From Silurus meridionalis (Eukaryota; Chordata; Actinopteri; Siluriformes; Siluridae): DNA of 64,000 nucleotides. Location: NCBI RefSeq assembly GCF_014805685.1, contig NC_060885.1, positions 22,865,632 to 22,929,631 of the forward strand, written 5' to 3'. Made by a program: the position numbers and the translations under genes. The notes under the pieces were generated by a model that worked only from the letters and a program-made list of their open reading frames with translations, ran no database searches and was not told the origin of the DNA. Below are positions 37,874-64,000 of the stretch, piece after piece. Numbering within the stretch: position 1 is the stretch's first letter; each line of letters starts with the position of its first letter.

Positions 37874-37921
<48 letters not shown>
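37874..37921 (+). repeat. (CA)n microsatellite upstream of epas1
   Basis: About 24 CA units, 0.2 kb upstream of the promoter block. Confidence 0.96.
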
Positions 37922-37925
<4 letters not shown>

Positions 37926-38044
37926 CAGACCCCGCTTTCTTTTTTTTTGTTTTTTTTGGTATTTCAGCCAGTTGCTAATCTTCAATCATTTACACCCAGT
38001 ACCCCACAATTACAGTCCTAACAGAATTCTAAAACCTTTTTTTA

Positions 38045-38310
38045 TTAAAACCCCCGAAATAATCACACGTACATAAGTATTCAGTCCCTTTCTCAGTACT
38101 TAGTTAAAGCACCTTTGGCAGCAGTTACAACCTTAAGTCTTCTGGGGTATAACACAAGTTTTGCACACCTGGATTGGTGGATTTTCCATTCTTCATGGGA
38201 ATTCATTTCAAGCTGTGTCAGGTTCAATCTTGGTTTCATCAGACCCGAGAATCTTGACCCAAATGGGTCACCCGTGTGCTAAGTGTCTTTTTTAACCACA
38301 GCTGTACAGT
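38045..38310 (-). mobile_element. Internally deleted Tc1 transposon (salmonid-type)
   Basis: Starts at a Tc1 end (taagtattcagtccctttct) and reads agcacctttggcagcagtta. After agctgtgtcaggtt it jumps straight to caatcttggtttcatcagac, which in full elements lies several hundred bases further on. The transposase would be on the minus strand; most of it is deleted. Confidence 0.65.
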
Positions 38311-38619
38311 TAGAGGCAGTTGGACAACTGTTTTTTTTTTTTTTTTTACTACTGGTTGCATCTTTTAGTTGCTGTTGACCCACATTTAAGTAACTTATAG
38401 CTGATTGGCTCTGGCTTATCGAGGAATGCCCCACAGCCAGATTTGTCAGCCAAATATCTGTCAGTAACTTGTCGTGTGATCTCTTCTGAGTTAGTGAATT
38501 CCCTCAAAGTCATTTGTAGCTGTAACGGCATGCAGGAAAACCAGTTGCTAAAGTTTAGCACGATTCTTAATCGTCATCATTGGGACAAATTGTCAATAGC
38601 AAAATCATAAGAACAGAGG

Positions 38620-38800
38620 GGCTACAGCAGTGGTGTCTCAGCAGATAGAGCTCTGATGGTCAGATTTCTGATGGGAGTTTCAAAAGCAGTACTGCCAGTC
38701 TGTTACTGCAACCCCTATTTCTTCTGCTCAGTTCAAATCTAGGTTGCTTTGGATAAAATGTATTTATATAAATGTAAACGTCCAGTGCACATTCTTAATA
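38620..38800 (+). mobile_element. tRNA-type SINE remnant
   Basis: A tRNA-like head (gtggtgtctcagcagataga gctctg), a caaatctaggttgctttgga L2-like tail and aaatgtaaacg. Same type as 7095-7290. Confidence 0.5.
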
Positions 38801-39104
38801 TTTAAAAAAAATCAAATCCTTGACTATAGAGCAATCAGTGGAAATTCACCTGCCTGCACAAAGTCAGTCATAGGGGCCCACATTCCATCACAATCATCAC
38901 AATCAGTAAGTGAACAGTGCATGGTTGATGAACTTCTGGAAGTTTAAAGACACTTTTTATTCAATGGAGAGTGAAATGTTTCCTCATAACAGGATTATGT
39001 GCTCAGTTTGAGCAACACAACTTTTTTCCCCAAAATGTAATGACAATACATTAGCTTATTATAGATGTTGCTGTACTGAAAAATCTCATTATAGACATAA
39101 ATAA

Positions 39105-39305
39105 TGAAACATTTACATTATTTGGCAGACGCCCTTATCCAGAGTGACTTACATTTATCTTATTCGTACAACTGAGAAGCTATAAGGTTGAGGGAATTGC
39201 TCAGGGGCCAAGAGGTGGCAGCTTGGTGTGACTGAAATTTGAACTCACGACATTTTAGAGCCAAGGTTTATTGCCTTTACCAGTAAGCTACCACTTCCCA
39301 TGGAA
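39105..39305 (-). mobile_element. SINE remnant, reverse
   Basis: On the plus strand it starts with the complement of an L2-like tail (catttacattatttggcaga cgcccttatccaga). It ends with the complement of a tRNA-like B box (tttgaactcacgac) and head (ttaccagtaagctaccactt). Confidence 0.6.
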
Positions 39306-39456
39306 CCACAAAAGTATCATCATAGATGGTTTAAATCTAAGATTATACACTGGTGCTGCTGCTGGAAGTGCTATGGCTCTGGCCAGTGATGTTGAGCCAC
39401 TTGATACTATATGTTAATTTAACTAATTAGCTTCTGTATATCCACTCCAAAAATCT

Positions 39457-39458
<2 letters not shown>

Positions 39459-39521
<63 letters not shown>
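39459..39521 (+). repeat. (CA)n microsatellite
   Basis: About 31 perfect CA units in the intergenic region. Confidence 0.98.
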
Positions 39522-39523
<2 letters not shown>

Positions 39524-39804
39524 CATATTTTATTAAAAATTTTTATCAGTTATTTTTTACATCTCATTTACATCTCAGCTTTTAGAGAAGATGCCTGAGT
39601 ACATGGGGCAGTATAAAGGACAATCAGGCCAAATGTGAAGCCTTCAGTGCACAAATATCTCACAAAGTAATTGTGAACATTCAACAGATGAAGTGAGGAG
39701 TGTGTGACATTTCTCATGCCTCAGGATGTTTGAGACCTCTGCTGAAATGGTTATCGTTGACAAGGACAGTTCTTCACTTTCAGTCATTGTGACCTGGGAT
39801 TTAT

Positions 39805-39857
39805 ACACGCACACGCAGACGCACGCACATGCACACGCACACACACACACACACACA

Positions 39858-39917
<60 letters not shown>
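39805..39917 (+). repeat. Imperfect (CA)n with CG interruptions
   Basis: acacgcacacgcagacgcac units grade into a perfect CA run. Confidence 0.95.
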
Positions 39918-39921
<4 letters not shown>

Positions 39922-40162
39922 TAGGCATCTAAATAAATTGGCAACAATTATACTATAAAATCTAGTAAGCTGTTAGATAACCTACACCTACAAATAAAAG
40001 ATTTGGCAAAATTGTCTTTCCAGATATTGATAACCAAAATATGATGTGGAGATTCAATTTAAACCAGGACTTTTGAGTTTATAAAATAAAAGAACAAATT
40101 TTAAGGAGTGGAAGGTGCATTTATTTTTTGACTCTGCTACATTTATACAGCTTTCCCAGTGT

Positions 40163-40400
40163 TTAACTAATGGTTTGAAAAATTTGACATGGAAAGATGT
40201 CAGTTCTCCTGAAACATTTTAGGATGGCCTGCTTCACTTCATCATCAAGGGAGCACGACAACCAGCGCTGTGTCTCATCACCGCACTGTGCTTGAAGACT
40301 TCTGTAGATATTTGTGGGTTTTACGCCTTCGTTCACAAGAAACGTCATCACCACATGCTGTTCCATGCACACACTAACACTGTTTTCTGCCATCTTGATT
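40163..40400 (-). pseudogene. Internally deleted mariner-type transposase fragment
   Basis: A 76-codon open frame joins MEQHVVMTFLVNEGVKPTNI and YRSLQAQCGDET, resembling the N-terminal helix-turn-helix of mariner transposases, directly to WLSCSLDDEVKQAILKCFRR, which resembles the C-terminal part. The whole catalytic DD-D/E core is missing. Either a decayed MITE or a deleted transposon; it still has an open frame. Confidence 0.6.
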
Positions 40401-40791
40401 AACAGTCGCTACATATGCTCTGCATTTCAGTAATCAGACACACTAATCACTTATTACTGTGTGTAGTACTGCCATGCTAGCATCTATTTATTATACCTGT
40501 AACATTAAAAGTTATGATTTGACTTGAACACCCCTCGCATAAAGATTAAATTACTGACTGGCTTATGTGGTCCTTGGATATAGCCATATGGTCACAATAG
40601 CATTAGATCAAAGCTCATCATTTTGACCTCTTTCATAACACTAAATCTGTCTTAAGATCAATATCTTAGCTCTTGTGGATTTTTTTCTTTTATGCTCCTA
40701 TAATTAGTATGACTTGCCTTATTGGAAGCTGTTTACCTATAAACTATACTGCTGTGCCACATGACCATCTTGCTACAGTAAAAAGATCTAT

Positions 40792-41190
40792 ACTATATAT
40801 ACAAAAGAATGTGGACACCTCACCATAAGATTCCTATGAGATTTCTGAACATCTAATTCCACTCTTCTGAGAAGATTTTCCACTAGATTTTGTAATGTGC
40901 TCATTCAGCCACAAGGACGTTAGTAAAGTCAGGTACTGATGTCAGCGTTCCAAGTCATTCCAATAGCGTTCAATACGATTTTTTAATCCAAACCATGTAA
41001 AACATATGTTCATGGAGATAAATTTGTGCACAGGGGCATTGTTTAGCTTTAACAGGTTTGGATCTTCTAGTTCAAGAGAAGGGAAGATTTAATATTGGCG
41101 CATTACAATTGTGTGCCTTCAAATTTGTCGTAAGCCATATACGGCTGGAAAAAATCAAGTTTTCCAATATTATTTTCCATATAATGCATA
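40792..41190 (-). mobile_element. Tc1-like MITE, copy C
   Basis: Same family as copies A and B: ttttccactagattttgtaa, gtgctcattcagccacaagg, and ggggcattgtttagctttaacaggtttgg. Confidence 0.6.
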
Positions 41191-43900
41191 TCTAACTAAA
41201 CATACTTCAGTGTTTTGATCTAGGTACCAATTTTAGGTTTCTTTTCGATGTGAGAAATACTTTATATCAGTATTAAACCCCACTTATCTTTACAAGCTGA
41301 ACAGTAACTATAGTTGTAAGACCATCTTATTTAATAGGCTCCAAAACATACAATCCACATTCACATCTTTTGAGTACAGTACATTTGGCACAGTAAAACA
41401 CGTACAATAAACATGGCAATGATAAAAGACCAGAAGGGGAAAATACTTAAAAAAAAAATTATGTGACACACTGTACAGTTTCACAACACAATACAACGAA
41501 AGAAAATGCTTACATACACATGTATGATACTTACACTGATATAATACACATAACTTACATAAAATTTGCACTGTACCTCTGTACATCTAAGAATATACAG
41601 TCAGACAGAGATAGATTTACGCTTTCCCAAAAGGTACTTCTTCTAGACATGTAGCTAGGCTTAGTTTGCTATTTTTGTTTGTACTTGTTAATGTGTACAT
41701 GACTATCACGCCCAAACGTGATTACTATTTAGAGTCATCTGTATATATAAAACATTTATTATAACATTTTATAAACATGTAACACCCTAGGCAGAGTTGG
41801 CATGGAAGTCTAGAGGACTATTTTGCAGTAGTGCAGTGAAAGCAGCAACAAAACAACGCAAAGACACACAAATCCGCCACACAGCCCATCGATGAACCAT
41901 ATGCAATTTTATGAGGTGTCAAAAAAAGAGACTTTTGATACAGCTAATCTTGGAGTCTTTCAGACTTCACAAGAAATATGTAAATAACGTATTTGGAAAA
42001 AAAGTTAGAAAAGCTGGTAGGTAAGTAACGCCTACAATCTCTGGCACAAGCGCAATCTCGTGGCGCAAGCTTAAATATATGGCTCAACACTTCAATCTCC
42101 CAGAATGCACTTATGCAAACTTACGCAAACATTGCTAACTCGCTTAATTACACAACTTTTACTATAAGTCTTGAATAATTTTGTATATAATCTTTTTGAT
42201 TAAATATTATTCTGATGTTATGTGACTTATTATTCATCCATAATAGTAATCTGGTGTGAGTAGCATAATAGGTGTGCAGTGTAATATGGGGTGTGGAATA
42301 CATTGCCAAGATAAGTTGTTAAGCAACATTCTATCAAATCATCCATCATTTACTTTGCTTCACAAGTACAGTATGTGCCCAGAGAAATAAACATTTTAAT
42401 GACTAATTAAAGAATAATTCATTCATGAATTACTAGACTGGCTGACAGAAATATGGTTTTTATTAGCCATGATTCCTCATCTCTATGGAAGCAGTACAAT
42501 TGGATTTGGGAAAGAACGACTGGTTTTATGTTTAAAAAGAAAATTGTTTTGTTTCACTATATAATACAGTATATTTTTGTTTCTGGTGAAACTTTGCCAA
42601 ACTGTCCAATTTTTACAGCTACCAAATAAATAGCTAATTTGTTCTTATTTGAGTTGTATGTGGGTAATAGATGGTAATGAATTATGCTTAGACTAAAGTC
42701 AGGTTAACTTATTCAATGCATAGTAAAAAAAAAAGTTTTTAAAAAGACAAATCTTACTGTTTCTAAGCTTTTGTTTAAACTTTGCTGAGAAAAAAGCAAT
42801 TTTCAACCAATGCACGTTTAAAAATATCACTGTCACAAGATTTATGTCACACATCCAACTGCTCCACTAAACCCATCTTATAACAGATGCATTCATTTAT
42901 CACCAAAGTATAGCAGCTGAGTGCAAAGTTGTCTTACACCCATGTAAATGAGCAAATACACTGATGTTGGTCTTGGTTCCCTTGAACTAGCACAAAAAAG
43001 TGCCTTTTGCACTGGTCAGCTAAAAAAAGACTCCAAAAAGAATAATTAGGATATCACCTATTTATCTGAAATGGAAAGAAAGTACAGAGAAAAAGAGGGG
43101 GAGGAAAGAAGAGAAAACTCTAATTGCCATTTGCAGATGAGACACCCATAAACAGTTTATTGCACATGGACAGTAACTTACTCATACTCATATTCTAGTA
43201 ATTATATTGTTGTTTTTATGACCATGCAACAGGTAAGGCCATTATTTAGGCCTTAGATTTTATATACAGGACATGTTTTATAGACGGACATGAACAGGTA
43301 CTGATTTCTCATTCACAATCCTGAGCCTTGGTTCAATGAAGAAAATTTATTCAACTAACAATAAGACAGCCCAGTAATAATAATAAAAAAAATAAATACA
43401 TTTAATACACTCAATACTCTCATGAGGCACTTGTCCTCTCAAGATCACTCGCACAAACGAAAAAAACACTTTGAATGGCAAAGTCAAAGCTTCTAAGAGT
43501 AACCACAAGGTGATCAGAAAGGAGGCTCAGAAATTCTCCTACCAGCCAATCAAATATACACTGGCAGATTTTTCTGGATTCTTTCAGATTTATCCCCCTG
43601 AATTTAACACAAACTAAACAAGCTACACCTTTAATTGTAGTTTGCCTACATTTGGTTTTGGTGATCAAATAGAGAAAGGAAGGCGCTACATTGCAGATGA
43701 AGTCAAGTACAGCCTCAGATCCAACACTTGATTCCATTAGTACCAGGACCAGAAGTCTGTATACTGGCTCTGATGTAGTGCATGTAGTGTGCGTGTATAT
43801 TATATACACCTACTGAATATTTGGAAAAAGCATTCAACACGTTTTATTAATCTTGTTTCCAATGCAGCTATTCACAGGAAATTTAGACACATGGGTATTA
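41190..43900. other. PRKCE 3' flank, no gene seen
   Basis: Mostly unique AT-rich DNA. It may contain the end of a long PRKCE 3' UTR: minus-strand AATAAA signals are at 43847-43842 and 43351-43346. ORFs up to 129 codons (43420-43809 minus) show no recognised domain. Confidence 0.35.
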
Positions 43901-43934
43901 ATGGAATAAAACAACAAAGCTAAGAATTTTTAAA

Positions 43935-44890
43935 AAGTCATGTGCAATAAAGTGGGATTTGGTCCATTTTACTTCACACAGTCATTAAACCTTGAAAACC
44001 CTTCCTTCAAAACATTTCTATTGGGTTTAAATCTGGTGAAGGGCCGGGCAATTAAGAGTCTCCTTGTGAATAGCGAAAGATTCTTCCCACTATATAGATT
44101 CATTCATCATCCTTTTTATCATTTAGATTCTGTTGGTCCACCAGGTCAGAGCTTGGACATGTCAAAACATTCGAATTTTATGGATTTTATGGAAAGCACT
44201 CTGATTGAAAACAATTTTTTGCAAAATGTCCACTTCTCCTCCCTTACAGTGCAAAGCTTTAAGACAGTTTGAAATAAAGGATATTTTGCCTGCAATAAAG
44301 TGGAACGAAACAGAAAAAATGATTGAGCTTTGAAACAGGAAACTGAAATGTATTTAAAAACTGGAGGAGAAGCCTTTTCTTTAAAGCTGGAGAAGCAGTT
44401 CTGTATGAAGAAAGATCTCTGGGATTTGGCCCGTTCTACTCCACAGACAGTCATTAAACTCTGAAAACTCTATCATCAATTTCTTCAAAACATTTTTTTT
44501 CTATCAAGTTTAAATCTGGTGAAAGACCGAGCCATTGCGAGTCTCCTATAAAGTATCTTTTGGATCGTCACATATCCTGGTGAATGGCAAAAGATTCTTT
44601 CCAGTACATGGCTCCATTTATCTTCCCTTTAATCATTTTTGTTGGAACCATGAGAAAAAAGAATCAGCCCAATGCTGTGATGCATTCCTTTCTTAAACTC
44701 TCTGTACATTTGGTATTTTTTGTCTTTTACTCCTCCAAACCTGGTGCATCATGTTTTTTGTGTTTTCTGTGAGTATCCACCGTGTTTTTTGTGATGAGTG
44801 TACTTCGCTACTTCCATGACTTTTAGGCTCTGACGATCTGATTGCCTGGCCACAAATCTTATAAGGAGCTCCGATGCATTGGTTGGCCAA
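43935..44890 (-). mobile_element. Two tandem decayed Tc1-like fragments
   Basis: Bases 43935-44290 and 44400-44890 share blocks such as gtttaaatctggtgaa, cagtcattaaac and gcaaaagattctttcc. The second carries catgagaaaaaagaatcagc and ctcctccaaacctggtgcat, typical of the Tc1 transposase complement. The tail of the first (about 44150-44280) recurs at 46150-46280. Confidence 0.5.
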
Positions 44891-45144
44891 AATATATTCC
44901 TTCCCTATTATTGGCCCCAGTGATTCATATAGGAATGTTTATTATTTGGTAGCCAGCGCCTCTGCTCTACTAAATACTAACCTAACACCATACACCAGTT
45001 TAGCTTATTTAATTCCGTATAGCACTGGTAGGTTTAACTAATTTGTGGAATAAGTTGGTCATGTCATGTGAATAGCTGCAGTAGAAATATGTTTTTTTGC
45101 TAAATATTGTTGACATGTTAGACCCTTTCCCCCATCAACAATGG

Positions 45145-45412
45145 GGTCCAAAAGTGGTGTTTAGTTGTATTAAACTATTATAATAATTCTTGGGCAAAAA
45201 GTTGAATCCACTGAGTGTAGCCTGCACACACACTTCAATCGAAGAGATTAGACATGATGAAAATCTGACCTTGAGATAAAATGATCAACATTATACATTT
45301 GCATTTACATTTAAAATTCTGGTTATTTCTGGTTTATTAATAATGTTGGAGAAAATCCCAAACTTTTAATGTGGATTCTATACTTTTGGACCCCACTGTA
45401 TACAAGGCTAGT
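45145..45412. mobile_element. Short Tc1-like MITE with inverted ends
   Basis: Starts aatggggtccaaaagtggtg and ends atacttttggaccccactgt; the ends are inverted copies of each other. No coding. Confidence 0.6.
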
Positions 45413-45947
45413 GCAGATTCTCAACTGGTATCTGAGGTCTAACACTACGTCCACATATCTAATAACAACTGATTCCAGAAGAAACTAAGACAAGCTGCTT
45501 GTGAACCTTTAAAGCTTCAAATAATTGTAGGGTACTCCTCCATAAATCCGCCCAGCTGATAATATAATAATAATGAAAGTTATTATTATAATCATTGTTG
45601 GAGTGAAGTACTTAAGCTTCTTTATAATGTTGACTCTGAACAGGGTTTCTGTTTCAGGCATACATTTCCATTACTGTGTGTTTGCACATGAGTGTGTGTA
45701 TGTGTGTGTGTGTATGTGTGTGTGTGTATAATTGTATAGACTTGCATTGTCTTTTTTTGCTGAAAGACTCTATGTTCTTCAAAATAAAAATCCTATAGAA
45801 TCTGTAACTCAAGAAAAAAAGCTGCATGAGCAGCTTTTATATAGACATGTAAACCCACACTGTAGATGGTCTTCATTCAGTTCATAAAGGTGAACAACAC
45901 CACTTTGTAGCAGATGGAGAAAATGCAGGAGATTCAATTGTTAAATC

Positions 45948-61143
<15,196 letters not shown>

Positions 61144-61694
61144 CTACAAAGTAGTTGCAAAATTACTCTGTATTTCCCAAAAACTGAAAAACTGTTATGT
61201 AAGGAAATATGCTTAAACATCAGTATATAATAACAAGAAGTAGTTGAACAGATGGCAGTATCCAATCTTTTGCCATCTTTACGACTTACAGCATTACAAA
61301 CTGTCCTTCAATATAATATGGATCAAGTGTGGTGAAAAAAAGCTTAGCTTTAGATTAGCTTGGCATTTCATAATACACTTAGATGATCTCCTGCTGTGTA
61401 ATCAAGATAAAGCTCGACAGATGTGAACTTTTGGCACAGAGGTTCAGCTATTCTGCAACTGATCCACTTCATGCTGATCCATTTCCACTTCGCAACATTT
61501 ATTCTTGTTTTCTATTAAAAAAACAGCCTTTTTTACAGTATTTACTTCCAATAATTTATACCTAAGTTTTACCAATTAGGTATATAAGCAAATGGTTCAG
61601 TAAAATGGCCCAAAATAATTCAGTATAATTAATTAAGCCATAATTAGTTAAAAGCATAAGAATTGTTTCACAATAGATTTATGGATGTATGTAT

Positions 61695-62152
61695 ATACAC
61701 TATATGGACAGCTGTATTGGGACACCAGACCTTTCCAACCATATGTTATTCTTCTCCAAACTGTTACCAAAAAGTAGAAGGCACACAATTTTCCTTGAAA
61801 AACCAAAACCTTTTCCAGCTTGACAATGCCGCTGTGCACAAAGCCAGCTCTATTAAGATATGGTTTACATGGGCTCAAGTGGAAGATTTCCTGCTATAGA
61901 GATCTAACCTCAACCCTGTTGAACACCTTCGGGATGAATGTAAACACTGACTGCACACTAGGCCTCCTCACCTCACCTACATTAGTACCTGACTTTACTA
62001 ACACCCTTGTGGTTGAACGAGCACAAAAATCTCCACAAGCAAGCTCTAAACTCTATTGGAACACCTTCCCAGTAGAGTGAAGGTTATTAAAATTTGATGG
62101 ATAAAGAGGACATACAAATCTTATGGACATTTGTCCACACACTTTTATAGTA
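61695..62152 (+). mobile_element. Tc1-like MITE, copy E (prkce intron)
   Basis: Starts actatatggacagctgtatt gggacacc; has ttttccagcttgacaatgcc, taacctcaaccctgttgaac acct and ccttcccagtagagtga; ends gtccacacacttttatagta. Confidence 0.7.
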
Positions 62153-62309
62153 TAAATAGTAACTATTAGAGATTTTTCTCTGATTTAAAAACATTTATAT
62201 CGTTAACATGTAAATAGTTTTATAATGTAAACTAGTGACAAGCAAGAGTACTTAGAAAAAAAATAAAATTCTCTCATCTTCAGTTTTAATTTCTCTTGCT
62301 TAATCACCT

Positions 62310-62570
62310 AACCTGGAGCAAACTGAGTGCAAGATGGGTCTCTAGCCTATTACAGTAAACCATTCACACACTCATTCACACCAAGGGACAATGTAACATA
62401 CTGTGCCTACTGTCACTGTGGCTGACTGGATGCATTTAGACAGTTATAGGAAACAAGAAAACCTGGAGGAAACACTCATAAGCATGAGGAGAATATGCTG
62501 AACTCCACACATGCATTAACTAAGAATGAGAATCAAACCTAGGACCCTTGAGCTGTGAGGTGTGAAGCAA
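62310..62570. repeat. Dispersed fish repeat fragment
   Basis: ggaaacaagaaaacctggag gaaac and gagaatatgctgaactccac match the motif at 29380-29610. Confidence 0.5.
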
Positions 62571-62639
62571 CTGTGGCATTTGTCCCCCCGTCCCCTTTCA
62601 TGAGCAGTGTTGATAAAGCAATCTGTGCCACTTTTCCAA

Positions 62640-63120
62640 TTTCTTCCAAGCAGAGACAACAAATCTAGATTCTCGAAACCCACAGACCCACCGCTGTTAG
62701 ATTCTCGTCATCCTGCTCATCATCTAATTACAAAATCCATCATGAGGTGAGTCAGGTGTGTTGGAGGAAAGCACAACACGACACTGGGGTCACAGAACTT
62801 TAAGTGAGAGCCCGATCTTACATAAGAGTGCAGCAGTTTGCCCCACTATGTCCCCAACCCCCTCGCTCTCTCTCTCTCTCTCTCTCTCTTTCTCTGAAAG
62901 CGAATTTAAACAGGATGCTGAAATAGTTTGTTTAAAGTGTTCCCAGAGACACAGCAACGGCCCACCCGATCAAACGTGAATAAACATTTCCTGCCTCCAA
63001 TTAGAAATGTAGAGATACTGGCGTCCCTGCACTACAACAGAAAATACTCGATTCCCAGATAAACCACCCAGACCCAACAAGCTGGGGCGTAGTGTGTGGC
63101 AGATTGTGATTTTGATGGAT
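62640..63120. promoter_or_regulatory. Candidate conserved non-coding element, prkce intron
   Basis: Repeat-free, higher-complexity stretch apart from a (CT)n tract at 62868-62892. Contains catcatctaattacaaaatc and cctccaattagaaatgtag, homeobox-type attag/taatt sites. Support is composition only. Confidence 0.2.
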
Positions 63121-63694
63121 TACATGAACTCTGTGTGTGCCTCCGTGTGTGTATGTACTATACACTCCATTTCCCCGATGAAAAACAACCTCAGTACTTC
63201 AGAAAAAAAAGGAACACATTTTCTAAGTAGACCCATTCTGAGAAATTTTTTTAATAGATAAAGAAAAGGTAACAGGTAGAAAAAAAAAAATCTTGAACAA
63301 GCACAAAACTTGATTTGGCATTGGAAACTGCAATTTTGGACCAATTTTTTTTCAGGGCTTTAAATAATAGCCGTTCTCCATTGTGAGATTAGCACACTGC
63401 ACTTTCACTTAACAAATGAAAAGCTGCATGGTCCTAATAGCAACAGGAAATCACTATAATTACAGCACAGAGCTTATTGTGTGTGGGCCTAGACAACAGT
63501 CAAGAATGTTTAACCATTAATGCAGAACTATGAACACCCCGCAGTAAAAGTTTGCTGTAAATTTTCATTTGAAATTCAGCAGTATTGATTTTACTGTTAG
63601 TACAATGGAAAACATGTTAAATCATGTATTCTAACTACCGTGTTTTCTTCAATCAACAACTTTTCACTCATCATACACCAAACACCATATGGAT

Positions 63695-64000
63695 TTTGTT
63701 ACACATAAGTGTTTGTTACACCAGACATAGATTTTTACAGCCATATGTGGTTCTTTACTTAAATTGTTACCACGAAGTTGGAGGCACACAATTGTATAGG
63801 ATGTCCATGAATCTCCATCTTGAAACTTAAGTGGCCTGCTATTGAGCATTGACCCTAGTGAACACCTTTGGGAATTAAGTGGAACGTTGACTGCTCTTCA
63901 GGCTCTTTACTTTACTAACACCCTTGTAGCTGAATAAACACAAATCTCCACAAGCAAACTCCAAAATCTAGTGTAACATCTTCCCAGAAGATCAGAGATT
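63695..64000 (+). mobile_element. Tc1-like MITE, copy F, cut by the window edge
   Basis: gccatatgtggttctttact, cgaagttggaggcacacaat, tgaacacctttgggaattaa and catcttcccagaagat match copies D and E. Confidence 0.65.

Noticed and set aside
39459..39917. Repeat arrays as a CRISPR
   Set aside because: These are dinucleotide microsatellites with no spacers, in a vertebrate genome without cas genes.
43420..43809. 129-codon minus-strand ORF downstream of prkce
   Set aside because: No recognised domain, AT-rich, and lies in the likely 3' UTR or flank.

Overview
This is nuclear DNA from a ray-finned (teleost) fish. The evidence is spliced vertebrate genes with short exons and GT-AG introns, dense (CA)n, (TA)n and (GATA)n microsatellites, and many fish-type transposons (Tc1/mariner, hAT, L2, RTE, DIRS, tRNA-SINEs). 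There are no prokaryotic features. The repeat mix would suit an otophysan fish such as a catfish or characin, but that is a guess.

Two protein-coding genes are present, both on the minus strand, so they read right to left. (1) The last five coding exons of a novel protein kinase C, PRKCE (PKC-epsilon), lie at 61029 to 45948: half of the kinase domain, the activation loop, and the C-terminal turn and hydrophobic motifs. The rest of the gene lies beyond the right edge. (2) A complete epas1 gene (HIF-2alpha) runs from the start codon at 37025 to the stop at 10213 in 16 coding exons. They encode bHLH (exon 2), PAS-A and PAS-B (exons 3-8), both prolyl-hydroxylation sites (exons 9 and 12) and the C-terminal transactivation domain with the FIH asparagine (exon 16). 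The PRKCE-EPAS1 order and shared orientation match human 2p21, and mirror the PRKCH-HIF1A pair left by vertebrate genome duplication.

Layout: 0-1.2 kb, foldback and hAT-like repeats; 1.2-1.5 kb, RTE remnant; 1.5-5.5 kb, a broken DIRS tyrosine-recombinase retrotransposon split by an L2 LINE; 5.5-10.2 kb, 3' flank of epas1 with a SINE and a possible conserved element; 10.2-37.0 kb, epas1 with repeat-filled introns; 37.0-37.7 kb, epas1 5' UTR and GC-rich promoter; 37.7-45.9 kb, intergenic, with Tc1, SINE and mariner remnants plus the PRKCE 3' flank; 45.9-61.0 kb, PRKCE 3' exons; 61.0-64 kb, PRKCE intron with MITE copies.

Most notable points: a near-perfect iron-responsive element in the epas1 5' UTR, which ties HIF-2alpha translation to iron; a one-base frame break in epas1 exon 12 although every downstream exon is intact; a perfect 50-bp inverted copy of PRKCE exon sequence pasted between (TA)n tracts in the neighbouring intron; and a (TG)n tract occupying the polypyrimidine position of the epas1 exon 3 acceptor. 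I see no wholly new gene system. The novelty is in regulation and genome rearrangement around a hypoxia regulator.
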